Numbered from the stretch's first letter, positions 22,107 to 36,416 are shown. The stretch is DNA of 64,000 nt from Gymnothorax reevesii (GCA_029721435.1 CM056574.1:1635001-1699000), one strand, 5' to 3'. A program made the numbers and translations. Notes: generated by a model from the letters alone, not told the origin.

Positions 22107-22616
22107 ATTCGTTATGGCCCCAATATGTTATTACATTTACAACATAACAGCAACAGCAACAGCAAGGGATGACAGACACAATTTAAAACTTAAACCCATT
22201 CAATGAACAAAAGACAGCTAACTAATCTACTGACCTACTGACCAAGATTGAATATATACGCAAAAAACAGAAATATTTACAGTCCCTTGTTTTGGTGGGG
22301 TGGCTTGGTGATGTCCTGGGTGAGGAAAATGCTCAAACACAGGCAAAAATCCACAAAAGAAACTTCACAGGTCTTGAACAGAATGACAGGTCTGGTCACA
22401 TGTATCCTTCTTCTTGCAATTTCTCCTACTACTTTACTGTCTCAATTCTTTTCCTTATATACTCTTTTGCAGACCCCACCCACATTTAGACCTCTTTTTT
22501 TTTATTTTCGGGGACTTGCCCCAGACATGTCCAGGACATGTCTAAACCTAGCTCCAGTCTGAGCTCAATAAAATAAAGGTAAATGCTTCCATCTAGTGGC
22601 CTCTATTCACATTACA
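22107..22616 (-). repeat. 5' LTR of the Gmr1-like element
   Basis: The LTR is inferred from the primer site at its inner edge and a TGTAATGTG start at about 22616 on the minus strand. A TATA box (TATATAAGG on minus, 22453-22461) fits an LTR promoter. The outer boundary is approximate because no second LTR exists in the window for comparison. Confidence 0.6.
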
Positions 22617-22945
22617 CAGGAGACTGAATTGTTCTGTTTTTTTTTTTTGAGGTAATAGTGCTTTAAGACTCCAAGTGTTCCTGTTGCAAAAAACTATCAC
22701 TTACTTTTGGCATAAGTGTACAGTGTTTTAGCATTTTGTGTGCTAAATGAACAGTTCTGCCATGTTGTGTTAGACAGTGTTAGAGTTTTGAACAAGCTGC
22801 TGCAGTATTCACTGATCGCAATTCCAAAAAACTGACACTCCATGAGTTATTCTATTTCTTTCTATAAATAATCATACGCTATTGGGACATTTGTGTGTAT
22901 GCATACATGCACTAAAGCTCACCCTTTTCTGAGAGTGCACACGCG

Positions 22946-23014
<69 letters not shown>

Positions 23015-23015
23015 A

Positions 23016-23049
<34 letters not shown>

Positions 23050-26000
23050 ATACGAAGCAGCATTACCTGGCTGTACGGTGTGGGCTGCCCACAGCACAGC
23101 CATATTGTGCAACAGACTGCAAACGTCTGCAGAACTGCACAGGACTACAAAGGCGCTCGGAGGAGCACAGCCCTCTGCCCCGCAGGTAATGTCATCACAC
23201 TGCTAACCAAAATCTACAGGGGACCCAGACACAGGAGCCAAAGGCACCAGTGTTAAAACTCTTCTATAGAAAAACTGTGTCCATAATATCAGTCACAGCG
23301 ATGTGTGGAATTGACCTCAGTAGCAATAATAATACATTTCCCATGGCTGTGCTTTTTTTTTATCATGATTGATATGAATGAGAGTGTGAATGGAAACTTG
23401 GTCTGCATGTAATTTCATTCCATACTCACAGGGTGCTCATACTTGTGTTGATGTGTGTTTTGGAAAGGGTTGAAATTTTTATGAAGTCTGCAAAAATTAA
23501 TAGAAAGCTTCATATGAATCTGTTCAGAATGATTTTTCGATATCTTTTCACTGAAAGACTGACAGAAATGTGATTATATTACCTCCTCAGTAGCAGTTTT
23601 GACCTCAGACTCTACAACAGTTAATTTCCCTGGGCTGAGATCATCAGAGTTATTTGAAGTAAATGAAAGTCAATCAGCAAGGCGATGATTCTCTCTGATT
23701 GATTTTATTTTATATTGTCAAAACTGCAACTGACATACATTTGAAGTAATTTAGGGCTTTGAAAATACAAAAGTATGATTTCTGAGCAATTTAATTCAGT
23801 GTGACTCTGGAAATCATATTTTTACAGAGAAGTTTTAACACTGGCAGGAATGTGTCTGACCCTCAGATGGAGCCAGCTGTCCAAACATGGCAAACAAGGC
23901 GAGGTTCTTCTCATTGAAAACCACACCTCTGTTCATCCTTTTTATCTCAAGGTTTGAGAATTTCATGAAGACGTCCACACCTTAGACTGACCTTTCCACT
24001 AACTTTCATGCTGATTTTGTTCAGAAACTCTTTAGATATCTCAATGACAGACAGACGGACAGACAGATAGACAGACATGGCAAATATCACATATCACTTA
24101 CCTCACAGCTGCCAAGGTTTTGAGAGTCTGGACAGGAACTATGCTGCTATGGAACTGACAGCCATATTCGTACCTGATTTTCGCTCTCATTATTTCATAT
24201 CTCTCATTTCATGAAATGCTTATGAATGACCATCAGGCTGCTATAGTTTTCCGAAATGAAACATTTTAGTGTGATCTACTGTCGTGAACCCAAGTTAGTG
24301 CACGCAGCCAAATTAGATCATTTACCCAAGATAATTGGTGGAAACACAGACCTGCATGCAGAACTGCCCGTCGCCATTTATCCGAAAACACTGCTGCCTC
24401 AATAATATCAACTCGGTGGTCAAAATTATGCAGCTTATCTGGCTTTATGGACTGAATTTTACATGCACGATACAGAAAGGACCATTCTGGACAGTGCTAA
24501 ACCTCCTACACACATACAAACCAGAAATAAACATCCAGTGGGATTTTGACGGAAAACTGTAATAACCACCAACAGAACCGGGTTTCTCATTCTGTCAAAA
24601 TTATACACTCGTCTTGCGAGTGAGCACGCAGAAAGTCACGGCAATCGGCGGACTCGCTGGTTAAAACCTAGGTTTAATCCGACATAATCACCCATGGCAT
24701 GTCAATCATGTTCCTCACTGGAATTCCGCACACGATCTGCGGCGAAGGACAAAGTTATTTCTAGTCTGTCTCCACGCCCCTAATTTCATTCTAACTCTGC
24801 GGTACCCATCCAGATGAGTGATGCTCCAATAACACTCCAAATGCCTAAAATCTGGTGACACACATCCTGAGTCACTGCGGGAATAAACATATGAGTCACA
24901 GGCCAGACAGACTTCAGGTGAGAGCACAGAATCTAACGCAGCCCTCTACCTTTCAAATGGGCAGCAGCGCAGTCACATGGTCTGTGCTCAGTCGTGCATG
25001 AGCACTGAATATTCAGTGCTCAGGACTCAGACATGCGGCCTTACTTTAAGGAAACTTTCGCCCGGTTTTGAAGCATATATGCACAGCCATGGAGAGGGGC
25101 TATTTTGCCTACAGAGATTAATATTTGACCAAATTATAAAGATTTCACGAAAACATTTATTTTCCTCCGAGCTGTTGGGCTATCATGTAATCTCATCGTG
25201 AAATCGCAACCCAGTCTTCATTCTTTTGTTTACTTCGGATGGTACAAACGTTTCATGTCGGAAAAACACGCAAATACATCATGAAGGAGTCCTGCTGATG
25301 ATGAGATGCAAATGACTCATGCTAAACGTAGAAAAGAAAATTGGAGACGTAATAAAATTGAATTGGAGATTAACTTACTGACCGCACCGCAATTCAAATG
25401 CAGCTTACCGTTTTCCGTTGGTCACTTTGTCCAGATCGTAATTAAAAATCAAGAGTCTCGTATCTTCAGGAGCGGCAGGCGTTTAATTATGCGGATTTCT
25501 CTGCGAAGCGCGGGGTTCAGTTGCACTATTCTGCACGAAACTTGACATTTGTTAACAATTGAACAAGTCTGCCGCGAGGCGCATTTGGTCTATCCTGCTG
25601 CGAGCCTACAATTCACAGATTTTTTTGAGAGTAAATCACACATGAAGTGCGAACCCGAGCATTTAGCCAATGCTTCTCCGATTTTGGGGCTTTCTGTTGT
25701 AGGCTAGTATTTCGCTGGAAAATAAAGATCCGTCCTCACATTTTTGTCAAATTGGACGCGGCCCTTTTGCATCAGGATAGAGTGAGGATGTGTTTTTCAT
25801 GACCGGCGGAATCATAAGGTGCGTTAATGGAATCTTCTCGCAAAAACATCCCAGATAGCATAATCCTCCGCTCCGGATGTGCCATCTGGGATCACACTTC
25901 ACCGCTGTCCCCGAGCGCCAAACAGACCATCTGCGATATTTCAAATCAGCTCAATGAATGACACAATCTCGGCACAAAATTGAACTTTTTATTTAAAAAT

Positions 26001-26489
26001 TTGTCATTCGCAGTGGAATATCTTTTCTAAAAACATTTAATTAAAAGCTGCTCGTTCAAAAAAGACGCTGTTTTGATTTAAATATGCAAATACTAAATGA
26101 TTGAATCATAATTACACAGATGAAAATGTTTCTGCTACATTTCTTTAAATCCTGACTGATTCAGTGCATAACTTCTCATTTCTGAAACAACCATATTGGA
26201 AGTCATATTTCATAATCTTTAAAAAGATGTGTGTTTCAAGAGAGGCAAATTATTGACCACCATCAAGCAAAGAAAAAAATCGGAGGAAATTAAATCTGAA
26301 ATCACTAGAACTGGGTCATGAGCTGCCAACAACATCTTTAACCTGGAAGGACAGCAGGGAACTGCCAACTTCACAGAAGAAATGGGCTGGAAAAAAAAAT
26401 CATGACTGATCCAGATCGAAAATCACTGAACTGCTTGGCAAAGATTCATCATGGAAAAAATCTACAATGGCTGTGTTAAATTATGAAGG
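22617..26489. other. no gene recognised, single-copy-like DNA
   Basis: Apart from two microsatellites (22939-23047 and an ACAG run at about 24048-24078) I see no exon, RNA gene or transposon terminus. The stretch is AT-rich with scattered CpG. Confidence 0.45.
22939..23047. repeat. (CG)n(CA)n microsatellite
   Basis: An alternating CG run of about 14 bases is followed by about 60 bases of CA, then ACGTGCACGT and a further CA run. Alternating purine-pyrimidine DNA of this kind can adopt Z-form. Confidence 0.9.
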
Positions 26490-26720
26490 TAAGTGTTATG
26501 GATTTCTGCCCGCCGGCAAGGGACAAAGCGGGCAGGTGCTGGGACCATGTTCCCAAAGAAGTTAGAGGGACCCAAACGCACAGGCTGAGTAAAAACACAA
26601 AAATCTTTAATTAAAAATATAAAGATTAAAACTGTCCCAGAGGGAAGCAGCAGCACAAAAAACCATGGCAGGGCTCAGGAGACAAACAAAATACTGCTGC
26701 ACCAAAACAAGTGCAGCCCA
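26490..26720 (-). repeat. LTR- or tail-like repeat fragment
   Basis: Read on the minus strand, the block passes through 'taaagatttttgtgttttta', 'cagcctgtgcgtttgggtcc' and 'gccggcgggcagaaatcc', then 'ataacac'. This poly(A)-signal-then-terminus arrangement is seen at ends of fish LTR-type elements. No coding part or partner repeat is visible. It lies directly beside the 48-bp array. Confidence 0.35.
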
Positions 26721-26766
26721 CTCTTAAATACTTAAACTTCACCTCCGCCTTAAGGTGCAATGGAGA

Positions 26767-29700
26767 CTTAACAGACACCAGACCATGGGGCCCATCCAAA
26801 CATTTGAACAGAGATGTAACAGATACCAGACCATGGGGCCCATCCACACACTGGAACAGAGTCTTAACAGATACCAGACCATGGGGCCCATCCACACACT
26901 GGAACAGAGCCTTAACAGACACCAGACCATGGGGCCCATCCACACACTTGAACAGAGCCTTAACAGATACCAGACCATGGGGCCCATCCACACACTGGAA
27001 CATGGCTTTAACATATATCAGACCATGGGGCCCATCCACACACTGGAACATGGCTTTAACATATACCAGACCATGGGGCCCATCCACAGACTGGAACAGA
27101 GCCTTAACAGATACCAGACCATGGGGCCCATCCACACACTGGAACAGAGTCTTAACAGATACCAGACCATGGGGCCCATCCACACACTGGAACATGGCTT
27201 TAACATATACCAGACCATGGGGCCCATCCACAGACTGGAACAGAGCCTTAACAGATACCAGACCATGGGGCCCATCCACACACTGGAACAGAGCCTTAAC
27301 AGACACCAGACCATGGGGCCCATCCACACACTTGAACAGAGCCTTAACAGACACCAGACCATGGGGCCCATCCACACACTGGAACAGAGTCTTAACAGAC
27401 ACCAGACCATGGGGCCCATCCACACACTGGAACAGAGCCTTAACAGATACCAGACCATGGGGCCCATCCACAGACTGGAACAGAGCCTTAACAGATACCA
27501 GACCATGGGGCCCATCCACACACTGGAACAGAGCCTTAACAGACACCAGACCATGGGGCCCATCCACACACTGGAACAGAGCCTTAACAGACACCAGACC
27601 ATGGGGCCCATCCACACACTGGAACAGAGCCTTAACAGACACCAGACCATGGGGCCCATCCACACACTGGAACAGAGTCTTAACAGATACCAGACCATGG
27701 GGCCCATCCACACACTGGAACAGAGCCTTAACAGACACCAGACCATGGGGCCCATCCACACACTGGAACAGAGCCTTAACAGACACCAGACCATGGGGCC
27801 CATCCACACACTGGAACAGAGCCTTAACAGACACCAGACCATGGGGCCCATCCACACACTGGAACAGAGCCTTAACAGACACCAGACCATGGGGCCCATC
27901 CACACACTGGAACAGAGCCTTAACAGATACCAGACCATGGGGCCCATCCACACACTGGAACAGAGCCTTAACAGACACCAGACCATGGGGCCCATCCACA
28001 CACTTGAACAGAGCCTTAACAGATACCAGACCATGGGGCCCATCCACACACTGGATCAGAGCCTTAACAGACACCAGACCATGGGGCCCATCCACACACT
28101 GGAACAGAGCCTTAACAGACACCAGACCATGGGGCCCATCCACACACTTGAACAGAGCTTTAACAGACACCAGACCATGGGGCCCATCCACACTGGAACA
28201 GAGCCTTAACAGACACCAGACCATGGGGCCCATCCACACACTGGAACAGAGTCTTAACAGACACCAGACCATGGGGCCCATCCACACACTGGAACAGAGC
28301 CTTAACAGACACCAGACCATGGGGCCCATCCACACACTGGAACAGAGTCTTAACAGACACCAGACCATGGGGCCCATCCACACACTGGAACATGGCTTTA
28401 ACATATATCAGACCATGGGGCCCATCCACACACTGGAACAGAGTCTTAACAGATACCAGACCATGGGGCCCATCCACACACTGGAACAGAGCCTTAACAG
28501 ACACCAGACCATGGGGCCCATCCACACACTTGAACAGAGCTTTAACAGACACCAGACCATGGGGCCCATCCACACACTGGAACAGAGCCTTAACAGACAC
28601 CAGACCATGAGGCCCATCCACACACTGGAACAGAGTCTTAACAGACACCAGACCATGGGGCCCATCCACACACTGGAACAGAGCCTTAACAGACACCAGA
28701 CCATGGGGCCCATCCACACACTGGAACAGAGTCTTAACAGACACCAGACCATGGGGCCCATCCACACACTGGAACATGGCTTTAACATATATCAGACCAT
28801 GGGGCCCATCCACACACTGGAACAGAGTCTTAACAGATACCAGACCATGGGGCCCATCCACACACTGGAACAGAGCCTTAACAGACACCAGACCATGGGG
28901 CCCATCCACACACTGGAACAGAGTCCTAACAGATACCAGACCATGGGGCCCATCCACACACTGGAACAGAGTCTTAACAGATACCAGACCATGGGGCCCA
29001 TCCACACACTGGAACAGAGACTTAACAGACACCAGACCATGGGGCCCATCCACACACTTGAACAGAGCCTTAACAGATACCAGACCATGGGGCCCATCCA
29101 CACACTGGAACAGAGTCTTAACAGATACCAGACCATGGGGCCCATCTACACACTGGAACAGAGCCTTAACAGACACCAGACCATGGGGCCCATCCACACA
29201 CTGGAACAGAGCCTTAACAGACACCAGACCATGGGGCCCATCCACACACTGGAACAGAGTCTTAACAGACACCAGACCATGGGGCCCATCCACACACTGG
29301 AACATGGCTTAAACATATATCAGACCATGGGGCCCATCCACACACTGGAACAGAGTCTTAACAGATACCAGACCATGGGGCCCATCCACACACTGGAACA
29401 GAGCCTTAACAGACACCAGACCATGGGGCCCATCCACACACTGGAACAGAGCCTTAACAGACACCAGACCATGGGGCCCATCCACACACTGGAACAGAGC
29501 CTTAACAGACACCAGACCATGGGGCCCATCCACACACTGGAACAGAGTCTTAACAGACACCAGACCATAGGGCCCATCCACACACTGGAACAGAGCCTTA
29601 ACAGACACCAGACCATGGGGCCCATCCACACACTGGAACAGAGCCTTAACAGACACCAGACCATGGGGCCCATCCACACACTGGAACAGAGCCTTAACAG

Positions 29701-32700
29701 ATACCAGACCATGGGGCCCATCCACACACTGGAACAGAGTCTTAACAGACACCAGACCATGGGGCCCATCCACACACTGGAACAGAGCCTTAACAGACAC
29801 CAGACCATGGGGCCCATCCACACACTGGAACAGAGTCTTAACAGACACCAGACCATGGGGCCCATCCACACACTGGAACATGGCTTTAACATATATCAGA
29901 CCATGGGGCCCATCCACACACTGGAACAGAGTCTTAACAGATACCAGACCATGGGGCCCATCCACACACTGGAACAGAGCCTTAACAGACACCAGACCAT
30001 GGGGCCCATCCACACACTTGAACAGAGCTTTAACAGACACCAGACCATGGGGCCCATCCACACACTGGAACAGAGCCTTAACAGACACCAGACCATGGGG
30101 CCCATCCACACACTGGAACAGAGTCTTAACAGACACCAGACCATGGGGCCCATCCACACACTGGAACAGAGCCTTAACAGACACCAGACCATGGGGCCCA
30201 TCCACACACTGGAACAGAGTCTTAACAGACACCAGACCATGGGGCCCATCCACACACTGGAACATGGCTTTAACATATATCAGACCATGGGGCCCATCCA
30301 CACACTGGAACAGAGTCTTAACAGATACCAGACCATGGGGCCCATCCACACACTGGAACAGAGCCTTAACAGACACCAGACCATGGGGCCCATCCACACA
30401 CTGGAACAGAGTCTTAACAGATACCAGACCATGGGGCCCATCCACACACTGGAACAGAGTCTTAACAGATACCAGACCATGGGGCCCATCCACACACTGG
30501 AACAGAGCCTTAACAGACACCAGACCATGGGGCCCATCCACACACTTGAACAGAGCCTTAACAGATACCAGACCATGGGGCCCATCCACACACTGGAACA
30601 GAGTCTTAACAGATACCAGACCATGGGGCCCATCCACACACTGGAACAGAGCCTTAACAGACACCAGACCATGGGGCCCATCCACACACTGGAACAGAGC
30701 CTTAACAGACACCAGACCATGGGGCCCATCCACACACTGGAACAGAGTCTTAACAGACACCAGACCATGGGGCCCATCCACACACTGGAACATGGCTTTA
30801 ACATATATCAGACCATGGGGCCCATCCACACACTGGAACAGAGTCTTAACAGATACCAGACCATGGGGCCCATCCACACACTGGAACAGAGCCTTAACAG
30901 ACACCAGACCATGGGGCCCATCCACACACTGGAACAGAGCCTTAACAGACACCAGACCATGGGGCCCATCCACACACTGGAACAGAGCCTTAACAGACAC
31001 CAGACCATGGGGCCCATCCACACACTGGAACAGAGTCTTAACAGACACCAGACCATAGGGCCCATCCACACACTGGAACAGAGCCTTAACAGACACCAGA
31101 CCATGGGGCCCATCCACACACTGCAACAGAGTCTTAACAGACACCAGACCATAGGGCCCATCCACACACTGGAACAGAGCCTTAACAGACACCAGACCAT
31201 GGGGCCCATCCACACACTGGAACAGAGCCTTAACAGATACTAGACCATGGGGCCCATCCACACACTGGAACAGAGTCTTAACAGACACCAGACCATAGGG
31301 CCCATCCACACACTGGAACAGAGCCTTAACAGATACTAGACCATGGGGCCCATCCACACACTGGAACAGAGCCTTAACAGACACCAGACCATGGGGCCCA
31401 TCCACACACTGGAACAGAGCCTTAACAGATACTAGACCATGGACCCCATCCACACACTGGAACAGAGCCTTAACAGATACCAGACCATGGGGCCCATCCA
31501 CACACTGGAACAGAGCCTTAACAGATACCAGACCATAGGGCCCATCCACACACTGGAACAGAGCCTTAACAGATACTAGACCATGGGGCCCATCCACACA
31601 CTGGAACAGAGCCTTAACAGACACCAGACCATGGGGCCCATCCACACACTTGAACAGAGCTTTAACAGATACCAGACCATGGGGCCCATCCACACACTGG
31701 AACAGAGCCTTAACAGACACCAGACCATGGGGCCCATCCACACACTGGAACAGAGCCTTAACAGACACCAGACCATGGGGCCCATCCACACACTTGAACA
31801 GAGCTTTAACAGACACCAGACCATGGGGCCCATCCACACACTGGAACAGAGCCTTAACAGACACCAGACCATGGGGCCCATCCACACACTGGAACAGAGT
31901 CTTAACAGACACCAGACCATGGGGCCCATCCACACACTGGAACAGAGCCTTAACAGACACCAGACCATGGGGCCCATCCACACACTGGAACAGAGTCTTA
32001 ACAGACACCAGACCATGGGGCCCATCCACACACTGGAACATGGCTTTAACATATATCAGACCATGGGGCCCATCCACACACTGGAACAGAGTCTTAACAG
32101 ATACCAGACCATGGGGCCCATCCACACACTGGAACAGAGCCTTAACAGACACCAGACCATGGGGCCCATCCACACACTTGAACAGAGCTTTAACAGACAC
32201 CAGACCATGGGGCCCATCCACACACTGGAACAGAGCCTTAACAGACACCAGACCATGGGGCCCATCCACACACTGGAACAGAGTCTTAACAGACACCAGA
32301 CCATGGGGCCCATCCACACACTGGAACAGAGCCTTAACAGACACCAGACCATGGGGCCCATCCACACACTGGAACAGAGTCTTAACAGACACCAGACCAT
32401 GGGGCCCATCCACACACTGGAACATGGCTTTAACATATATCAGACCATGGGGCCCATCCACACACTGGAACAGAGTCTTAACAGATACCAGACCATGGGG
32501 CCCATCCACACACTGGAACAGAGCCTTAACAGACACCAGACCATGGGGCCCATCCACACACTTGAACAGAGCTTTAACAGACACCAGACCATGGGGCCCA
32601 TCCACACACTGGAACAGAGCCTTAACAGACACCAGACCATGGGGCCCATCCACACACTGGAACAGAGTCTTAACAGACACCAGACCATGGGGCCCATCCA

Positions 32701-34913
32701 CACACTGGAACAGAGCCTTAACAGACACCAGACCATGGGGCCCATCCACACACTGGAACAGAGTCTTAACAGACACCAGACCATGGGGCCCATCCACACA
32801 CTGGAACATGGCTTTAACATATATGAGACCATGGGGCCCATCCACACACTGGAACAGAGTCTTAACAGATACCAGACCATGGGGCCCATCCACACACTGG
32901 AACAGAGCCTTAACAGACACCAGACCATGGGGCCCATCCACACACTGGAACAGACTCTTAACAGATACCAGACCATGGGGCCCATCCACACACTGGAACA
33001 GAGTCTTAACAGATACCAGACCATGGGGCCCATCCACACACTGGAACAGAGACTTAACAGACACCAGACCATGGGTCCCATCCACACACTTGAACAGAGC
33101 CTTAACAGATACCAGACCATGGGGCCCATCCACACACTGGAACAGAGTCTTAACAGATACCAGACCATGGGGCCCATCTACACACTGGAACAGAGCCTTA
33201 ACAGACACCAGACCATGGGGCCCATCCACACACTGGAACAGAGCCTTAACAGACACCAGACCATGGGGCCCATCCACACACTGGAACAGAGTCTTTACAG
33301 ACACCAGACCATGGGGCCCATCCACACACTGGAACATGGCTTTAACATATATCAGACCATGGGGCCCATCCACACACTGGAACAGAGTCTTAACAGATAC
33401 CAGACCATGGGGCCCATCCACACACTGGAACAGAGCCTTAACAGACACCAGACCATGGGGCCCATCCACACACTGGAACAGAGCCTTAACAGACACCAGA
33501 CCATGGGGCCCATCCACACACTGGAAGAGAGCCTTAACAGACACCAGACCATGGGGCCCATCCACACACTGGAACATGGCTTTAACATATATCAGACCAT
33601 GGGGCCCATCCACACACTGGAACAGAGTCTTAACAGATACCAGACCATGGGGCCCATCCACACACTGGAACAGAGCCTTAACAGACACCAGACCATGGGG
33701 CCCATCCACACACTGGAACAGAGCCTTAACAGACACCAGACCATGGGGCCCATCCACACACTGGAACAGAGTCTTAACAGATACCAGACCATGGGGCCCA
33801 TCTACACACTGGAACAGAGCCTTAACAGACACCAGACCATGGGGCCCATCCACACACTGGAACAGAGCCTTAACAGACACCAGACCATGGGGCCCATCCA
33901 CACACTGGAACAGAGCCTTAACAGACACCAGACCATGGGGCCCATCCACACACTGGAAGAGAGCCTTAACAGACACCAGACCATGGGGCCCATCCACACA
34001 CTGGAACAGAGCCTTAACAGATACCAGACCATGGGGCCCATCCACACACTGGAACAGAGCCTTAACAGATACCAGACCATAGGGCCCATCCACACACTGG
34101 AACAGAGCCTTAACAGATACTAGACCATGGGGCCCATCCACACACTGGAACAGAGCCTTAACAGACACCAGACCATGGGGCCCATCCACACACTTGAACA
34201 GAGCTTTAACAGATACCAGACCATGGGGCCCATCCACACACTGGAACAGAGCCTTAACAGACACCAGACCATAGGGCCCATCCACACACTGGAACAGAGT
34301 CTTAACAGATACCAGACCATGGGGCCCATCCACACACTGGAACAGAGTCTTAACAGACACCAGACCATGGGGCCCATCCACACACTGGAACAGTGCCTTA
34401 ACAGACACCAGACCATAGGGCCCATCCACACACTTGAACAGAGCTTTAACAGATACCAGACCATGGGGCCCATCCACACACTGGAACAGAGCCTTAACAG
34501 ACACCAGACCATAGGGCCCATCCACACACTGGAACAGAGTCTTAACAGATACCAGACCATGGGGCCCATCCACACACTGGAACAGAGTCTTAACAGATAC
34601 CAGACCATGGGGCCCATCCACACACTGGAACAGAGTCTTAACAGATACCAGACCATGGGGCCCATCCACACACTGGAACAGAGCCTTAACAGACACCAGA
34701 CCATAGGGCCCATCCACACACTGGAACAGAGTCTTAACAGATACCAGACCATGGGGCCCATCCACACACTGGAACAGTTCCCTAACAGATACTAGACCAT
34801 GGGGCCCATCCACACACTGGAACAGAGCCTTAACAGATACCAGACCATGGGGCCCATCCATACACTGGAACAGAGTCTTAACAGATACTAGACCATGGAC
34901 CCCATCCACACAC
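26767..34913. repeat. 48-bp minisatellite (about 170 copies, 8.1 kb)
   Basis: The unit is cagaccatggggcccatcca, cacactggaacagagcctta, acagacac. Variants: c/t in gaca/gata, ctgg/cttg, gagcc/gagtc/gagct, a rare 'ccatagg', and a marked 'catggctttaacatatatca' type. The period is a constant 48 bp from 27001 to 33575 except for one 2-bp deletion near 28190. Each unit contains CCATGG and GGGCCC. Because 48 is 3 x 16, frames encoding 16-residue repeats stay open on both strands for up to 1873 codons. There is no promoter, intron or domain evidence for a protein. Confidence 0.97.
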
Positions 34914-35208
34914 AGAATGTCACCAGACACCAGACAACCAAAACGTTCACTGCTGATCTTCCTTCTTGCATCATGGTCGTCAAAAAACCGCAGTGCTTCG
35001 AAGCGCCCCCTACAGGCTCACGTATTCTCATCCTGCCCTGACCTCTATCATTATACCCCATGACCAGCCCCTTCCCCGCAGCTGAGGAACAGGAGTAGAT
35101 GAGTGATCGGGCAATAAAGACGTTTTTATGTAGCCTGTTGAATAACAGAAAATCTTTTTCACTCTGTGGTGGGGGTTTGAGTGACAGTAGTGGGGGGTTA
35201 GGGTGTGT

Positions 35209-35226
35209 GCGGGGGGGGGGGGGGGG
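35209..35226 (+). repeat. poly-G tract
   Basis: An uninterrupted run of about 17 G follows 'gtgtgtgc'. It can form G-quadruplex structure and is prone to length errors. Confidence 0.8.
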
Positions 35227-36401
35227 TGTTAGTCAGTGCCCATCTCATATATGAATCAATAACTGAAGCGTCGCCTTCAAAGCATGTGGACCAAGTCAAA
35301 CTCCATCATCCAAGCGGTAGAAATGTCTGACGGTCGGCAATGTTTTACCCCATAATGAAAGGCTTATCAGGAGAAACCCCAGAGGAATTAATGAAATCCC
35401 TGCTGGCGATTGCGAGCATTTGACAGACACAGCTCATCAATTCTCTATAACAGCCTCAAAAGCTCAACAGTGAATGATAATTAATTAAAACACAAGGTTT
35501 TGTTTGTAAAAAAAAAAAATTCCAAACAAGAAAAGAATTGAAGACTTCTTTTGACTCAATTATCAGTGCAGTTGCTCAAGCCTTTTATGAGAAGCATTTG
35601 AAGTCGCAAAGCAGCTCAGAGATTTGATGTGCGTCTATAGACGCTGATGATTAAAATAACATTTTCCATGGTCACCTGAATCTTTATTTTGAATTAATCA
35701 AGTCCTATCTCTACGGCCCGTTTCCCAATGCAGCTCACAGATAACCCTGCCCTGACCTCCCACAGGAGCACAGACTGCGGTTACTGCAGCAGAGAGAAAC
35801 TCCCTGATGGAGGAGACCTTGGGATGGTGACCCTTCCTCTACCGCCTGGCTCAGGGTGTCAGGGTGCAGGTCAGCAGAGTTTGCCAGTGTTCTGTCATCA
35901 ATAACCACAGTTTAGCTGCAGCTCGCTGGCAGTCTTGCACAGGCAGCTCAGAGGCCGGCTGTGGTCAGACTGAGCTGGACTCGAGCACACAGGGTAATTT
36001 GGGACTGGTGTATGTGGTGATGAATAGGCCATTGTGTCCCCTATGACTGCAGCAATCCCCTCTGTGCGAGAAAGGAACCAGAAAATGTAGATGTGCTCAT
36101 GCCTGAAATTTTTGCCATGCTGATTGCTGTATTACATTCCTAATTAGATGGATGAAATTCATTATATGGTGTGGATAATTTCACTAATGCTAGGTCAGGC
36201 ATTACATCTGCCCTCTGGAGGTTTGAAAGCACGCAAACGCGCACAAATGCGCAATTTTATCCGCGAGTAATCCCTCCCGCATTCCTGCTCATTAAAGTCG
36301 GATCTTCATATTTCGAGCATCGTCTTGGTTCTCATTTCACGCATGAGGGCTTTGTAAGACGCTCTCGAATCCCTCTTCAGAACATTAAATTATGCGACTG
36401 T

Positions 36402-36416
36402 ACCGCCATCTGCTGG
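36402..36416 (-). promoter_or_regulatory. CTCF-type motif, perfect consensus match
   Basis: The minus strand reads CCAGCAGATGGCGGT, which fits every position of the vertebrate CTCF core CCASYAGRKGGCRSY. It lies about 0.2-0.4 kb upstream of the candidate first exon. Occupancy is not shown by sequence. Confidence 0.5.

Larger units (their letters stand above)
17250..22616 (-). mobile_element. Gmr1-like Ty3/gypsy retrotransposon, 3'-truncated
   Basis: Reading on the minus strand there is a 5' LTR (about 22616-22107), a primer binding site, an untranslated leader and a gag-pol frame (21993-17263). Only about a dozen bases follow the RNase H stop before the Tc1 right end, so the polypurine tract and 3' LTR are absent. 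Integrase lies upstream of reverse transcriptase, the reverse of ordinary gypsy elements. That order defines the Gmr1 group first described from cod. Two nonsense codons and an altered RT active site make it inactive. Confidence 0.88.

Noticed and set aside
26711..31243. 1510-codon plus-strand open frame across the 48-bp array as a giant repetitive protein
   Set aside because: It follows from a 48-bp period without stops. The reading switches peptide at the 2-bp deletion near 28190, and the unrelated minus frame is equally open. No domain, promoter or intron supports it.
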